Assembly (NCBI GenBank): GCA_963771015.1
Contig: CAVYRN010000005.1
Location: 558,001 to 622,000, forward strand
DNA length: 64,000 nt
Direction of reading: 5' to 3'
Source of the DNA: CAVSJJ01 sp963771015
Lineage (GTDB): Bacteria > Actinomycetota > Actinomycetes > Actinomycetales > Dermatophilaceae
In this document: piece by piece, positions 33,759 through 41,602 of the stretch
Numbering within the stretch: position 1 is the first letter of the stretch
Layout: each line of letters opens with the position of its first letter
Program-made: the position numbers and the translations under genes
Notes under the pieces: generated by a model
Database searches by the model: none
What the model was told of the DNA's origin: nothing
Seen by the model: the letters and a program-made list of their open reading frames with translations, nothing else

Positions 33759-34451
33759 TCATCCGCCCACGATCGGTACGAGCAGTGAGCGAGACGTCAT
33801 CCCCACGGTGTGACCCAGCCCCTCCAGGAACCGATCGCGAAGGAAACCGGCGCCCTGCAGCGCCCACAGCGTCTCTGTGGTAACCCATGCGACGTCCCGG
33901 GCCTGGGCGATGTTCCACGTGCTGAGCAGATGCACGAGCGGGCCCAGCCGGTCGTCCACCGCACGACCCGCCGCGTCCAGGAAGGAGCGCCGGATCGGGG
34001 ACTCGACCTCGGCAAGAACCGCGTTGATCGCCTCGTAGTCGGGATGGAGAGCCGTCGGATCGAGATGCCTCGCGTGACAGGTTGCCGCCACCGCGATCGG
34101 CAGGTCGTGCTCGATGTGGCTGTTCATCCCGGAGACGGCGTACTGCACCGGAAGGTGCCCTCCGCCGCGCTCCTCGAACAGGGGTCGCCACGCGGCCGGC
34201 ACGGCACGTCCGCTCGCCCCCGCGTCGTACGCCGCCAACCACAGGTTCGCGAAGCGCACATCGAGCTCGGCCATCGTCGGAGTGTCCGCGAAGCCCGTAC
34301 CGCCGCCGGGCTGCGCGATGATTGCAGCAACCCGCTGGGTCACCGTCAGGTACATCCGGTTGAAGACGGCCACCCCGTCGGCCGAGGGCAGCTCGGCGTC
34401 GATCGCCCGCATCCGGTCGATCACGCCGTCCACCGTCGTGGGCACGCTCAT
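33759..34451 (-). CDS. DUF5995-like protein
   Basis: 230 aa, predicted all-helical. Segments such as FNRMYLTVTQRV, FADTPTMAELDVRFANLWLAAYDA, GMNSHIEHDLPIAVAATC and SFLDAAGRAVDD resemble the DUF5995 group of actinobacteria; no function known. The conserved HIEHD could bind a metal, but this is speculative. ATG 34449-34451 is preferred over a GTG six codons upstream. It is the only intact gene between the two tRNA-Thr repeats. Confidence 0.7.
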   Translation of the reverse strand: MSVPTTVDGVIDRMRAIDAELPSADGVAVFNRMYLTVTQRVAAIIAQPGGGTGFADTPTMAELDVRFANLWLAAYDAGASGRAVPAAWRPLFEERGGGHLPVQYAVSGMNSHIEHDLPIAVAATCHARHLDPTALHPDYEAINAVLAEVESPIRRSFLDAAGRAVDDRLGPLVHLLSTWNIAQARDVAWVTTETLWALQGAGFLRDRFLEGLGHTVGMTSRSLLVPIVGG

Positions 34452-34598
34452 GGGACAAGTATCCGACACCGGCCGGGGTGCCTGTCGGAGATGCCAGGCT
34501 CCGGTTCGAGGATCAGGGGCTTGAGTGGACCGCCACCAAGAACAGCGGGAAGTGGACGTGGCTGCCAGGTGTGTCGGGCAGCTGTGGCTTCGGTTGGG

Positions 34599-34952
34599 CT
34601 AGGTCGTGAAGTCAGCGACGAGCGGCGAGTGGTCGCTCGGCTCGGAGGAGGCGGGGTCGGCCAGGACGTGGCAGTCGGCAGGGGAGGTCGTGTCGAACAG
34701 GAGCGAGGTGTTCCAGCCGCCGCCCACGATGGAGTGGGCTCCTTGGGTGACGGGAGCAAGGCGGCCGCTGCGGTGTCGTTGTACCGGGGCCCGCCGCAGG
34801 GCCGGTCGCTTGATGATGAGGTGCTCGCTCTCAGCGACGGCGTCGGAGCTGACCTCCTTGGCGATCGCATGGACGCTGGCCACCAGTACGTCAGCTTCGG
34901 CGACGCGAACCCGTGCAGCGGCCAACTCAGCCGCTTCCGGTTGGTCGCTCAT
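34599..34952 (-). pseudogene. Endonuclease/exonuclease/phosphatase (EEP) family remnant
   Basis: The N-terminal catalytic half is missing. What remains reads ADVLVASVHAIAKEV and LIIKRPALRRA in one frame, shifts to RYNDTAAAALLP in another frame, returns to VGGGWNTSLLFDT, and then jumps to HVLADP and SDHSPLVADF. The last block is the Ser-Asp-His of DNase I-like enzymes. Frame changes and an internal deletion show the gene is broken. Confidence 0.75.
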
Positions 34953-35149
34953 ACGAGTGACACTGCCGGATCCTCTGTCGGAACAGAGCGAGATCGGCAC
35001 TTCGGCTCGGCACATCGCGGCGAAGAAGGTCGTCAGCGGGTCCCGGGGCACGCCTCGGCCGCCATGACGATGGACCTCTCCGGTCACCTCATCGACAAGA
35101 ACCCGTGGGATGCCGCCGCGATGGTCGGGGGCACAGCGGGGGCAGACGG

Positions 35150-35260
35150 GCGAACCACACCCATGCAGGAGGCCCTCGAGATCGAGATCCCGAGGGCCTG
35201 ACGTGCGCTGATGCGTGGAGCCGCCTGTGGGAATCGAACCCACGACCTATTCATTACGAG
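35150..35260. repeat. Right direct repeat overlapping the intact tRNA-Thr
   Basis: Counterpart of 33531-33642. It covers the 3' half of the intact tRNA-Thr gene, its terminator and about 20 bp of flank. The two copies bracket about 1.5 kb. Confidence 0.8.
35170..35199 (-). terminator. Terminator of tRNA-Thr
   Basis: AGGCCCTCG / CGAGGGCCT form a 9-bp stem (35170-35178 and 35191-35199) 20 bp downstream of the tRNA 3' end. A shorter version survives in the left repeat. Confidence 0.65.
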
Positions 35261-35292
35261 TGAATCGCTCTGGCCGACTGAGCTAAGGCGGC
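35219..35292 (-). tRNA. tRNA-Thr (anticodon CGT)
   Basis: 74 nt cloverleaf. Acceptor stem GCCGCCT / AGGCGGC, D-arm AGCTCAGTCGG..AGAGC, anticodon stem ATTCA / TGAAT with loop CTCGTAA (anticodon CGT, reads ACG), and T-arm GTGGGTTCGATTCCCAC. No encoded CCA. Its 3' half is duplicated in degraded form 1.6 kb away. Confidence 0.95.
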
Positions 35293-35488
35293 AGGTACCC
35301 GTCGGGCACGCCGCCTGAGTATACGGATGCCGCCGCCCCGCACGAAAACCGGCCGCGCGAACCCCGACGCCACCGCAGCCCCACCCGCCACGTCCGCGAC
35401 TTCGACAGGCCCGGCAGCCGCCGCCACACCGGCAACGTCCGGCGCGAACTCCCCCACCTCACCCCGTCAACCCCCTAGGCTCGGTGTC

Positions 35489-36052
35489 ATGTCAGACATG
35501 CCTCCGGCCCCGCCCCCACCGCCTCCCGGCTTCGACAGCCAGGCCCAGCCCCCCGCCGGGCCCCGGCCCGGCGAGCTTGTCGACCGGTTCGCGGCCCGCC
35601 TCATCGACGGCGTTCTGCTGTTCGTTGTCAACCTCATCATCGTGTCCGTCATCGTCATCGGAGTCATCTTCGGCTCCTCCGGAGGGCTGCTCGGCGCGGG
35701 CTCCAGCTACGGCGCCAGCGCCCTCGGCAGCATCATCACCGCGGCGATCTACCTCGGCTACTTCGCCTATATGGAGTCCAGCCAGGGCAGGACCATCGGC
35801 AAGATGATCATGAAGCTGCGGGTCGTCGGCCCGAACGGCGGTAACCCCACTCTCGAACAGGCCGCGCGCCGCAACATCTGGATGGCCTACGGCATCGTCG
35901 GCATCGTGCCCATCGTCGGTGGCCTCATCGGCCTGGTGGCGGCGCTCGTGGCCGTCATCATGATCGCCGTCGGGATCAACAGCGACACCGTCAGCCGGCA
36001 GGCCTGGCACGACAAGTTCGCCGGCGGCACCCGAGTCATCAAGGAGGGCTGA
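35489..36052 (+). CDS. RDD family membrane protein
   Basis: 187 aa. Pro-rich N-terminus (PPAPPPPPPGF), then the RDD domain: RFAARLIDGVLLFVVN with the Arg and Asp of the motif, three hydrophobic helices, GRTIGKMIMKLRVV between helices, and the C-terminal RQAWHDKFAGG. Function unknown; some RDD proteins act in Na+/H+ exchange. A TAGGCT box 6 bp upstream of ATG 35489 suggests a nearly leaderless mRNA. The frame upstream of this ATG is not coding. Confidence 0.88.
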   Translation: MSDMPPAPPPPPPGFDSQAQPPAGPRPGELVDRFAARLIDGVLLFVVNLIIVSVIVIGVIFGSSGGLLGAGSSYGASALGSIITAAIYLGYFAYMESSQGRTIGKMIMKLRVVGPNGGNPTLEQAARRNIWMAYGIVGIVPIVGGLIGLVAALVAVIMIAVGINSDTVSRQAWHDKFAGGTRVIKEG

Positions 36053-36082
36053 GCCCAGCGCTCGACCCGGACACCACCGCGT

Positions 36083-36125
36083 GCGCCCGCGGCATACCCT
36101 CGACGTTCCGGTATGCCGCGGGCGC
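36083..36125. terminator. Bidirectional terminator built from two inverted GGCATACC motifs (second copy)
   Basis: GCGCCCGCGGCATACC (36083-36098) and GGTATGCCGCGGGCGC (36110-36125) form a perfect 16-bp stem with an 11-nt loop. It lies between the convergent RDD and Tap-like hydrolase genes. The top of each arm is the GGCATACC word. Confidence 0.85.
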
Positions 36126-36174
36126 CGCTATGTGCGGACGTCGGCGACCGCACCGCGAGCCGCAGTGCTCAGCC

Positions 36175-37719
36175 TCAGCAGCGCAGGCCGTCCTTCGGCA
36201 CGGTGCCGTCGACGTAGTACGCATCCACGGCGTCGTCGACACACGAGTTGGAGCGCATGTAGGCCGTGTGCCCGTCGCCGTTGTAGGTGATGAGCGAGGC
36301 GTTGGCGAGCTGGTCGTGCAGCCGGACCGCCCACTCATACGGCGTCGCCGGGTCACGCGTCGTGCCGATGACGACGATCGGGCCACTGCCCGCCGCGGAG
36401 ATCGGGTGCGGCTTCGCGGTCGCCTTGACCGGCCAGTACCCGCAGGGCAGTGAGCTCCACATGAGGAACGGTCCCCACGTGGGGGCGACCTTCGCGGCCT
36501 CCTGGGCGAGCTTCTCGTGTTCGGCGACCGAGCTCGACTCGGGCTTGTCGAGGCAGTTGACCGCATAGATGACCTGCATGAGGTTGCCCGTGTAGCCACC
36601 GTTCTGGCGGCGCTCGGCATAGACGTCGGCGAGGTCCATCAGGGCCGTCCCGTCGCCCTTGAGGGCGTCGCGCATCGCGTCGATGAGGGTCGCCCAGCTG
36701 CCCTGGTCGTACATCGCCGCCGCGATCCCGGTCGACGCCCAGCCCTCGGTCAGCCTCGTCACCGCGGTGTCGCCGGTCCGGGTCAGCGGCGCGGCGTCGA
36801 CCCGGTGGAGGAAGTCCCGCAGCCCCTGCATGACCTGGTCGACGGAGTCGCCGAGGGGACAGTTGCCCTGCTGGACGCAGTATGCCGCCCAGGTCCGGGT
36901 CGCCAGCTCGAACCCCTTGGCCTGGCCGAGGTTGAGCTCCTCGCTCGTCAGGTCGGGCGCGACGACCCCGTCGAGGACGAACCGGCCGACCTTGTCGGGG
37001 AACAGCCCGGCATACGTCGCGCCGAGGAACGTGCCGTACGACTTGCCGAGGTAGGTGAGCTGGCTCTCGCCGAGCGCGGCCCTCAGGACGTCCATGTCCT
37101 TGGCGGCGTCCTCGGTCGAGACGTGCCCCAGCAGCGGACCGGCCTTCGCACCACAGGCGTCGGCGAAGGACTTGGCGTTGTCGGCGAAGGACTGCTCCTC
37201 GGCCGGGGTGTCCGGGGTCGGGTCCACGCCGAGAAAGGCGTCGAGCTGTGACGGGCCGACACACGTGATGGGTGCGGACCGGTCGACCCCGCGGGGGTCG
37301 AACCCGACGATGTCGTACCGCTGGCGCACCGCCGGCGCAACGATGTAGTTGGCCGCCCGGGCGTAGTCGACACCCGAGCCGCCAGGACCGCCGGGGTTGA
37401 CGACGAGAGAGCCGATCCGCGTGGACGGCCGGGTGGCCGGCGCCTTGAAGACCGCGATCTTGATCGTGGCGCCGGTGGGGTCGGCGTAGTCGACCGGCAC
37501 GGTCAGCTCGGCGCAGTAACCGCCGGAGCACGTCTGCCAGTCGAGGCGTTGGGAGTAGTAGGACTCCAGGCCCGTCGACCCGGCCGGTGGGCTCTGTGGG
37601 GTGAACGCCGTCGTCGGCGGGTTGATCCGCTCGCGAACGTTGTCGACGACCGAGCAGCTGCCGAGGACCAACGCGGCAACCGTCACAGTGGCGGCCACGG
37701 CGAGACGGCGGAGGGTCAT
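36175..37719 (-). CDS. Exported Tap-like alpha/beta hydrolase lipoprotein (S33 type)
   Basis: 514 aa. Lipoprotein signal with lipobox LGSC (Cys 22). Alpha/beta-hydrolase fold with VNPGGPGGSG oxyanion loop, nucleophile Ser in GKSYGT (about 227), acid in TTRDPATP (about 456) and His in GDGHTAY (about 484). Related to the tripeptidyl aminopeptidases of Streptomyces and to mycobacterial Hip1/CaeA-like enzymes, with the TAP-like C-terminal domain. Eight cysteines suggest disulfides, fitting the adjacent dsbA/ccdA-like pair, which is divergent from it. Confidence 0.9.
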   Translation of the reverse strand: MTLRRLAVAATVTVAALVLGSCSVVDNVRERINPPTTAFTPQSPPAGSTGLESYYSQRLDWQTCSGGYCAELTVPVDYADPTGATIKIAVFKAPATRPSTRIGSLVVNPGGPGGSGVDYARAANYIVAPAVRQRYDIVGFDPRGVDRSAPITCVGPSQLDAFLGVDPTPDTPAEEQSFADNAKSFADACGAKAGPLLGHVSTEDAAKDMDVLRAALGESQLTYLGKSYGTFLGATYAGLFPDKVGRFVLDGVVAPDLTSEELNLGQAKGFELATRTWAAYCVQQGNCPLGDSVDQVMQGLRDFLHRVDAAPLTRTGDTAVTRLTEGWASTGIAAAMYDQGSWATLIDAMRDALKGDGTALMDLADVYAERRQNGGYTGNLMQVIYAVNCLDKPESSSVAEHEKLAQEAAKVAPTWGPFLMWSSLPCGYWPVKATAKPHPISAAGSGPIVVIGTTRDPATPYEWAVRLHDQLANASLITYNGDGHTAYMRSNSCVDDAVDAYYVDGTVPKDGLRC

Positions 37720-37772
37720 GGGTGAGACCCTAGGCGAGGTCCCTGGGGGCCGCCGAACCACCACGGCGCGGC

Positions 37773-37788
37773 ATACCCTCTGGGGTAT
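37773..37788. promoter_or_regulatory. Palindromic candidate operator ATACCC-N4-GGGTAT
   Basis: Perfect 6+6 palindrome with 4-nt spacer, overlapping a TATACC box 23 bp upstream of the DsbA-like start. The layout resembles CsoR/RcnR-type sites (A/T ends, G-tract arms). It lies between the divergent Tap-like hydrolase and DsbA genes. Confidence 0.5.
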
Positions 37789-37813
37789 ACCGTCGACCCG
37801 ACCAGAGGGAACC

Positions 37814-38680
37814 ATGACCGAGCAGCCGCCCCACCCGCAGCCCGAGGACGGCCCGCGCCCGGCGACGGACGCGACCGGTGCCGCCGCCGAGGACCGTCCG
37901 CTGGACTCGGTCCTGCCACGGCCTCAGCCCCGACGGCGCAACCCGTACGTCGTTCCCTTCACGGTCGCCGCGACCGCAGGCATCGTCGCGGTCGCCATGG
38001 CGCTCGGTCCCCACCTGGGCCCCGGCGCCGGCAGCGCCGCTCCCACCGTCACCGTCACGAAGACCGTCGGGGCCGACGAGTCGACGGTCGATGGCGGGGT
38101 GGCGACGGCGACCGGTTCCCAGCCCGAAGCCATCAACGTCGCCCGGCGCCAGGCCGGCGACCCGCTCGCCATGGGCAGGGTCGACGCCCCCGTCGTCATG
38201 GTCGAGTACTCCGACTTCTCCTGCCCCTACTGCGCATCGTTCGCGATGAACACCGAGCCCGAGCTCGTCGCGAAGTACGTCGACACCGGGGTGCTGCGGA
38301 TCGAGTGGCGCGACTTCCCCTACCTCACCGACCAGTCCGGGGTCGCGGCCATCGTCGCCCGAGCCGCGGCCAAGCAGGGCAAGTTCTGGGAGGTGCACCA
38401 CGAGCTGTTCACCCGGATGCACGCGGCGGGTTTCGACAAGCTCGACACGAACGTCCTCGCCGACATCACCTCGGCGGCGGGGCTCGACGCGGCCCGGTTC
38501 ACCCGGGACTTCGGCGACACGACGACCGCCGGCGCGGTCTCGACCGACCTCGGCGAGGGGCAGAACATCGGGGTCAACGGCACTCCGTCGTTCGTTATCA
38601 ACGGTCGGCTCGTCGTGGGATCCCAGCCGCTGCAGACCTTCGAGCAGGTCATCGAACAGGCGGCCGCCGCCGCCAGGTGA
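37814..38680 (+). CDS. DsbA-like thiol-disulfide oxidoreductase, membrane-anchored
   Basis: 288 aa. Cytoplasmic Pro-rich N-terminus, one membrane helix at about 45-65, then an extracytoplasmic thioredoxin-fold DsbA domain with active site CPYC at 137-140 (in EYSDFSCPYCA) and cis-Pro loop GVNGTPSFVING. It oxidises or isomerises disulfides in exported proteins. The GTG start of the CcdA-like gene follows 7 bp after its stop, suggesting one operon in which the membrane protein supplies electrons. Confidence 0.92.
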   Translation: MTEQPPHPQPEDGPRPATDATGAAAEDRPLDSVLPRPQPRRRNPYVVPFTVAATAGIVAVAMALGPHLGPGAGSAAPTVTVTKTVGADESTVDGGVATATGSQPEAINVARRQAGDPLAMGRVDAPVVMVEYSDFSCPYCASFAMNTEPELVAKYVDTGVLRIEWRDFPYLTDQSGVAAIVARAAAKQGKFWEVHHELFTRMHAAGFDKLDTNVLADITSAAGLDAARFTRDFGDTTTAGAVSTDLGEGQNIGVNGTPSFVINGRLVVGSQPLQTFEQVIEQAAAAAR

Positions 38681-38687
38681 GGCACGC

Positions 38688-39539
38688 GTGACCGAGGTCA
38701 GCCTGCTCACGGCATTCGCCGCGGGGACCCTGGCGCTGCTGTCCCCCTGCAGCGCCCTGCTCCTGCCGTCGTTCTTCGCCTACGCCTTCGCCGGCCGCAC
38801 GGCCCTGCTGTGGCGGACGGTGCTGTTCTACCTCGGGCTGCTCATCACCCTCGTCCCCCTCGGCACCGGAGCGAGCGCGGTGTCCCAGGTCTTCTACGGC
38901 CACCGCAGCGTGCTCATCGCCGTGGCCGGGTGGACGATCATCGTCCTGGGCGTGGTCCAGATCGCCACCGGCGGGATCGGTATGCCGTTCGCCGCCCGGC
39001 TCCAGTCGTGGGCGTCCGGGCGGGGCCAAGGCCTGATGTCGACGGTCGTGCTCGGGGCCGTCTACGGGCTGGCGGGCTTCTGCTCCGGGCCGATCCTCGG
39101 GGCGATCCTCACGATGGCGGCCACGTCGGGACGCCCCCTCACCGGGGCGGCCCTGCTCGCGGCATACGGGCTCGGCATGGCAGCTCCGCTCTTCCTCCTC
39201 GCCGCGATGTGGGACCGGCTCGGCGTCGGCGGCCGCTCCTGGCTCCGCGGCCGCGAGATCACGGTCGGGCCGCTGCGGGTGCACACGACCTCGCTCGTCG
39301 CGGGACTGCTCTTCATCGCCATCGGGGTCCTCTTCCTCGCCTACGACGGGACGGCCGGGATGCTGACGACCCTCGGCCTCGGGGACACCACCGGCTTCGA
39401 GCTGTCGGCACAGGAGTGGATCACCCGGTGGCTCGGGGGGGTGCCGGGCTGGACCGTGCCGGCCGCCGTCGCGGTCATCGCCCTCGTCGTCGCGTGGCGC
39501 CGGTCCCGCAACGACCCGGACGGGCGCACCGACGCCTGA
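38688..39539 (+). CDS. CcdA/DsbD-like transmembrane electron carrier
   Basis: 283 aa with seven to eight membrane helices. The paired cysteines that carry electrons across the membrane are in LSPCS (Cys 21) and GFCSGP (Cys 132). The family moves reducing equivalents from cytoplasmic thioredoxin to extracytoplasmic thiol proteins; here the natural partner is the DsbA-like protein just upstream. The GTG start is 38688-38690. Confidence 0.92.
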   Translation: MTEVSLLTAFAAGTLALLSPCSALLLPSFFAYAFAGRTALLWRTVLFYLGLLITLVPLGTGASAVSQVFYGHRSVLIAVAGWTIIVLGVVQIATGGIGMPFAARLQSWASGRGQGLMSTVVLGAVYGLAGFCSGPILGAILTMAATSGRPLTGAALLAAYGLGMAAPLFLLAAMWDRLGVGGRSWLRGREITVGPLRVHTTSLVAGLLFIAIGVLFLAYDGTAGMLTTLGLGDTTGFELSAQEWITRWLGGVPGWTVPAAVAVIALVVAWRRSRNDPDGRTDA

Positions 39540-39618
39540 CCCTCCACCGCGTCTCCGGCCCGATCGGGTCCGACCCACCCGGCCGCACCATCCCCGGCCG
39601 CCCGATCCCCCGTTGAGG

Positions 39619-39666
39619 GGAGGCAACACGCCGGGACCGGGCGGACGGCGCCGGCGTGTTGCCTCC
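39619..39666. terminator. 16-bp perfect-stem hairpin between convergent genes
   Basis: GGAGGCAACACGCCGG (39619-39634) and CCGGCGTGTTGCCTCC (39651-39666) with a 16-nt loop, between the CcdA-like gene and convergent holB. Bidirectional terminator candidate. Confidence 0.7.
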
Positions 39667-39681
39667 TGTCACGAAAGAAGG

Positions 39682-39729
39682 GCTGACCGGCCCGGGGTCA
39701 GAAGAGCTGACCGGCTCGGGGTCAGAAGG
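39682..39729. repeat. Two tandem copies of a 24-bp repeat
   Basis: GCTGACCGGCCCGGGGTCAG AAGA and GCTGACCGGCTCGGGGTCAG AAGG in direct tandem. Each contains a short TGACC..GGTCA inverted pair. It lies just before the holB stop on the opposite side of the hairpin above. Confidence 0.7.
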
Positions 39730-39741
39730 GCGGGCGCGACG

Positions 39742-40881
39742 TCAGCGGGGCAGGCGCAGGTCGAGGGCCATCGCCTCGAGCGCGAGGAGCGGCGCGACGT
39801 TGGCGCCGATCCGCTCCCGGGCCGTGCCGATCGCGTCCATCGCGGCGAGGATCCGCTCGGGGCTCATCGCTGCGGCGACCTGCTGGACGATGCCGCGGCT
39901 GTCCTCGTTGATGAGCTCGATGCCGGAGGCCGCGTGAAGGACGAGGGCGTCCCGATAGACCGACAGCAGGTCGACGAGCGCCCGGTCGAGGACGTCCCTG
40001 GTGAACCGGGTGGCCCGGGCCTTCTGCTCCTTCTCGAGCGAGGAGAGCTGGGCACGGATGTGCGGCGGCTGGGTGCGGGCGGTCGGGTCCGCCCCCAGGG
40101 TTTCGATGAGTCGGCCGCGCTCGGCGGCGTCGCGCTCGCTCGACGACGCGGCTGACTCCTCGGTCGCGATCGTTGTCAGGTCGCCGGCGGCGTCGACGGC
40201 GTCACCCACCGTGCGGATCTTCGTCGCGAGGCCGATGACATCGTGCCGGCGGATCCGCGCGTTCTCGTCGCGGCCGAGCCGCCTCGCGAGGCCGATATGC
40301 GACTGGGCGGCGCGGGCGGCATACAGGGCCATCGGCCGATCCAGACCATCCCGCCGGACCAGGAGGTCGGCAACCGCGCCGACGGGCGGGGTTCGCAGCC
40401 GGACGTGCCGCGAGCGCGAGCGCAGGGTGATGATGACGTCCTCGGTCGAGGGAGCACAGAGCATCCACACGGTGCGAGGGGTGGGCTCCTCCAGTGCCTT
40501 GAGGAGGGCGTCGGCCGCGCGCTCGGTGAGCCGGTCGGCGTCCTCGACGACGATGACGCGGTAGCGGCCGACCGACGGGCGGGTCGCGGCGAGCTGGACG
40601 AGGTCACGGGCCTCCTCGACCTTGATCGACAGCCCCTCGGTGGCGACGAGCTCGACATCGGCGTGGGTGCCCTCGAGCGAGGTCCGGCACTCCCGACAGG
40701 TCCCGCAGCCGCCGTCGGGACACTCCAGGGCGGCGGCGAAGGCACGCGCGGCGTTCGAGCGTCCCGAGCCGGGCGGACCGGTGAAGAGCCACGCGTGGGT
40801 CATCGTCGCCGGCTCGGCGACGGCTCGGCGCAGGGTGGCGATCGACTCGTCCTGGCCCACGAGGTCCTCCCAGACGCTCAC
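39742..40881 (-). CDS. holB: DNA polymerase III subunit delta'
   Basis: Clamp-loader subunit. 379 aa AAA+ protein: LFTGPPGSGRSNAARAF (P-loop with Arg-Ser in place of Lys-Thr, as is usual for non-hydrolysing delta'), a four-Cys zinc module CPDGGCGTCREC, VVEDADRLTERAADALLKALEEP and a C-terminal collar domain. GTG 40879-40881 overlaps the tmk stop (GTGA), the classic tmk-holB arrangement. Confidence 0.93.
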   Translation of the reverse strand: MSVWEDLVGQDESIATLRRAVAEPATMTHAWLFTGPPGSGRSNAARAFAAALECPDGGCGTCRECRTSLEGTHADVELVATEGLSIKVEEARDLVQLAATRPSVGRYRVIVVEDADRLTERAADALLKALEEPTPRTVWMLCAPSTEDVIITLRSRSRHVRLRTPPVGAVADLLVRRDGLDRPMALYAARAAQSHIGLARRLGRDENARIRRHDVIGLATKIRTVGDAVDAAGDLTTIATEESAASSSERDAAERGRLIETLGADPTARTQPPHIRAQLSSLEKEQKARATRFTRDVLDRALVDLLSVYRDALVLHAASGIELINEDSRGIVQQVAAAMSPERILAAMDAIGTARERIGANVAPLLALEAMALDLRLPR

Positions 40882-41516
40882 CGGGCGACCTCGTCGCCCA
40901 GGAGGCCCATCGCCCGGAGCCGGTCGACGACGGCCGCGTGCATCCGCTCCGGCGGCAGGGTGCCGTCGACGACGAGGTAGCGGTGCGGGCTCGCCCCGGC
41001 CATGGCGAGGAAGTGGGCCCGGATCGCGTCGTGGAAGGCGTCCTCCTCGGACTCGAGCCGGTCGTGCGTGCCACCACGCCGGCGGCGCCCCTCGGCCGCG
41101 GTGATGTCGACGATGACGGTGAGCCGAGGGACGAGGCCGTCGACGGCCCACATCTGCAGGTCGTGCACCTCGTCGGCGCCGAGATCCCGCCCGGCGCCCT
41201 GGTAGGCGACGGAGGAGTCGGTGTATCGGTCGGTGATGACGGTCCGCCCGGAGACCAGCGCGGGCCGGATGAGCTGGTCGACGTGGTGGGCCTTGTCGGC
41301 CGCGAAGAGCAGCGCCTCGGCCCTCGGCGAGACGTGGGCGCCGTGGAGGACGAGGTCACGGATCTGGGCGCCGAGCTCGGTGCCGCCGGGCTGGCGGGTG
41401 ACGAGCACGTCGTGGCCCGCGGCGCGCAGCGTCTCGGCGAGCAGCCGTACCTGGGTCGACTTGCCCGCCCCGTCGCCCCCCTCGAAGGCGATGAACAGGC
41501 CCGCTGCATCCGTCAC
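40878..41516 (-). CDS. tmk: Thymidylate kinase
   Basis: Phosphorylates dTMP to dTDP. 212 aa with P-loop EGGDGAGKST (10-19), DRYTDSSVAYQGAGR (the DRX dTMP-binding motif) and a lid region rich in Arg. The ATG-less start is GTG 41514-41516. It is coupled to holB by a 4-bp overlap. 80 bp upstream, before the MerR gene, two imperfect copies of a GCGGCCAC..GGC(C/T)CAGCC segment occur. Confidence 0.93.
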   Translation of the reverse strand: MTDAAGLFIAFEGGDGAGKSTQVRLLAETLRAAGHDVLVTRQPGGTELGAQIRDLVLHGAHVSPRAEALLFAADKAHHVDQLIRPALVSGRTVITDRYTDSSVAYQGAGRDLGADEVHDLQMWAVDGLVPRLTVIVDITAAEGRRRRGGTHDRLESEEDAFHDAIRAHFLAMAGASPHRYLVVDGTLPPERMHAAVVDRLRAMGLLGDEVAR

Positions 41517-41557
41517 GCTCGGAAGCCTAGGCCAGCCGGGTGTCACGCCGCGCCGCG

Positions 41558-41602
41558 CAGCGGCCACAAGGCCCAGCCACGCGGCGGCCACGAGGCTCAG
41601 CC
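41558..41602. repeat. Imperfect tandem duplication between tmk and the MerR gene
   Basis: Two adjacent about 22-bp segments of the form GCGGCCAC(A/G)AGGC(C/T)CAGCC. Minor; no other feature in this gap. Confidence 0.4.

Noticed and set aside
33531..35292. An active integrative element at tRNA-Thr
   Set aside because: No integrase, excisionase or transposase gene between the repeats; only a remnant can be claimed.
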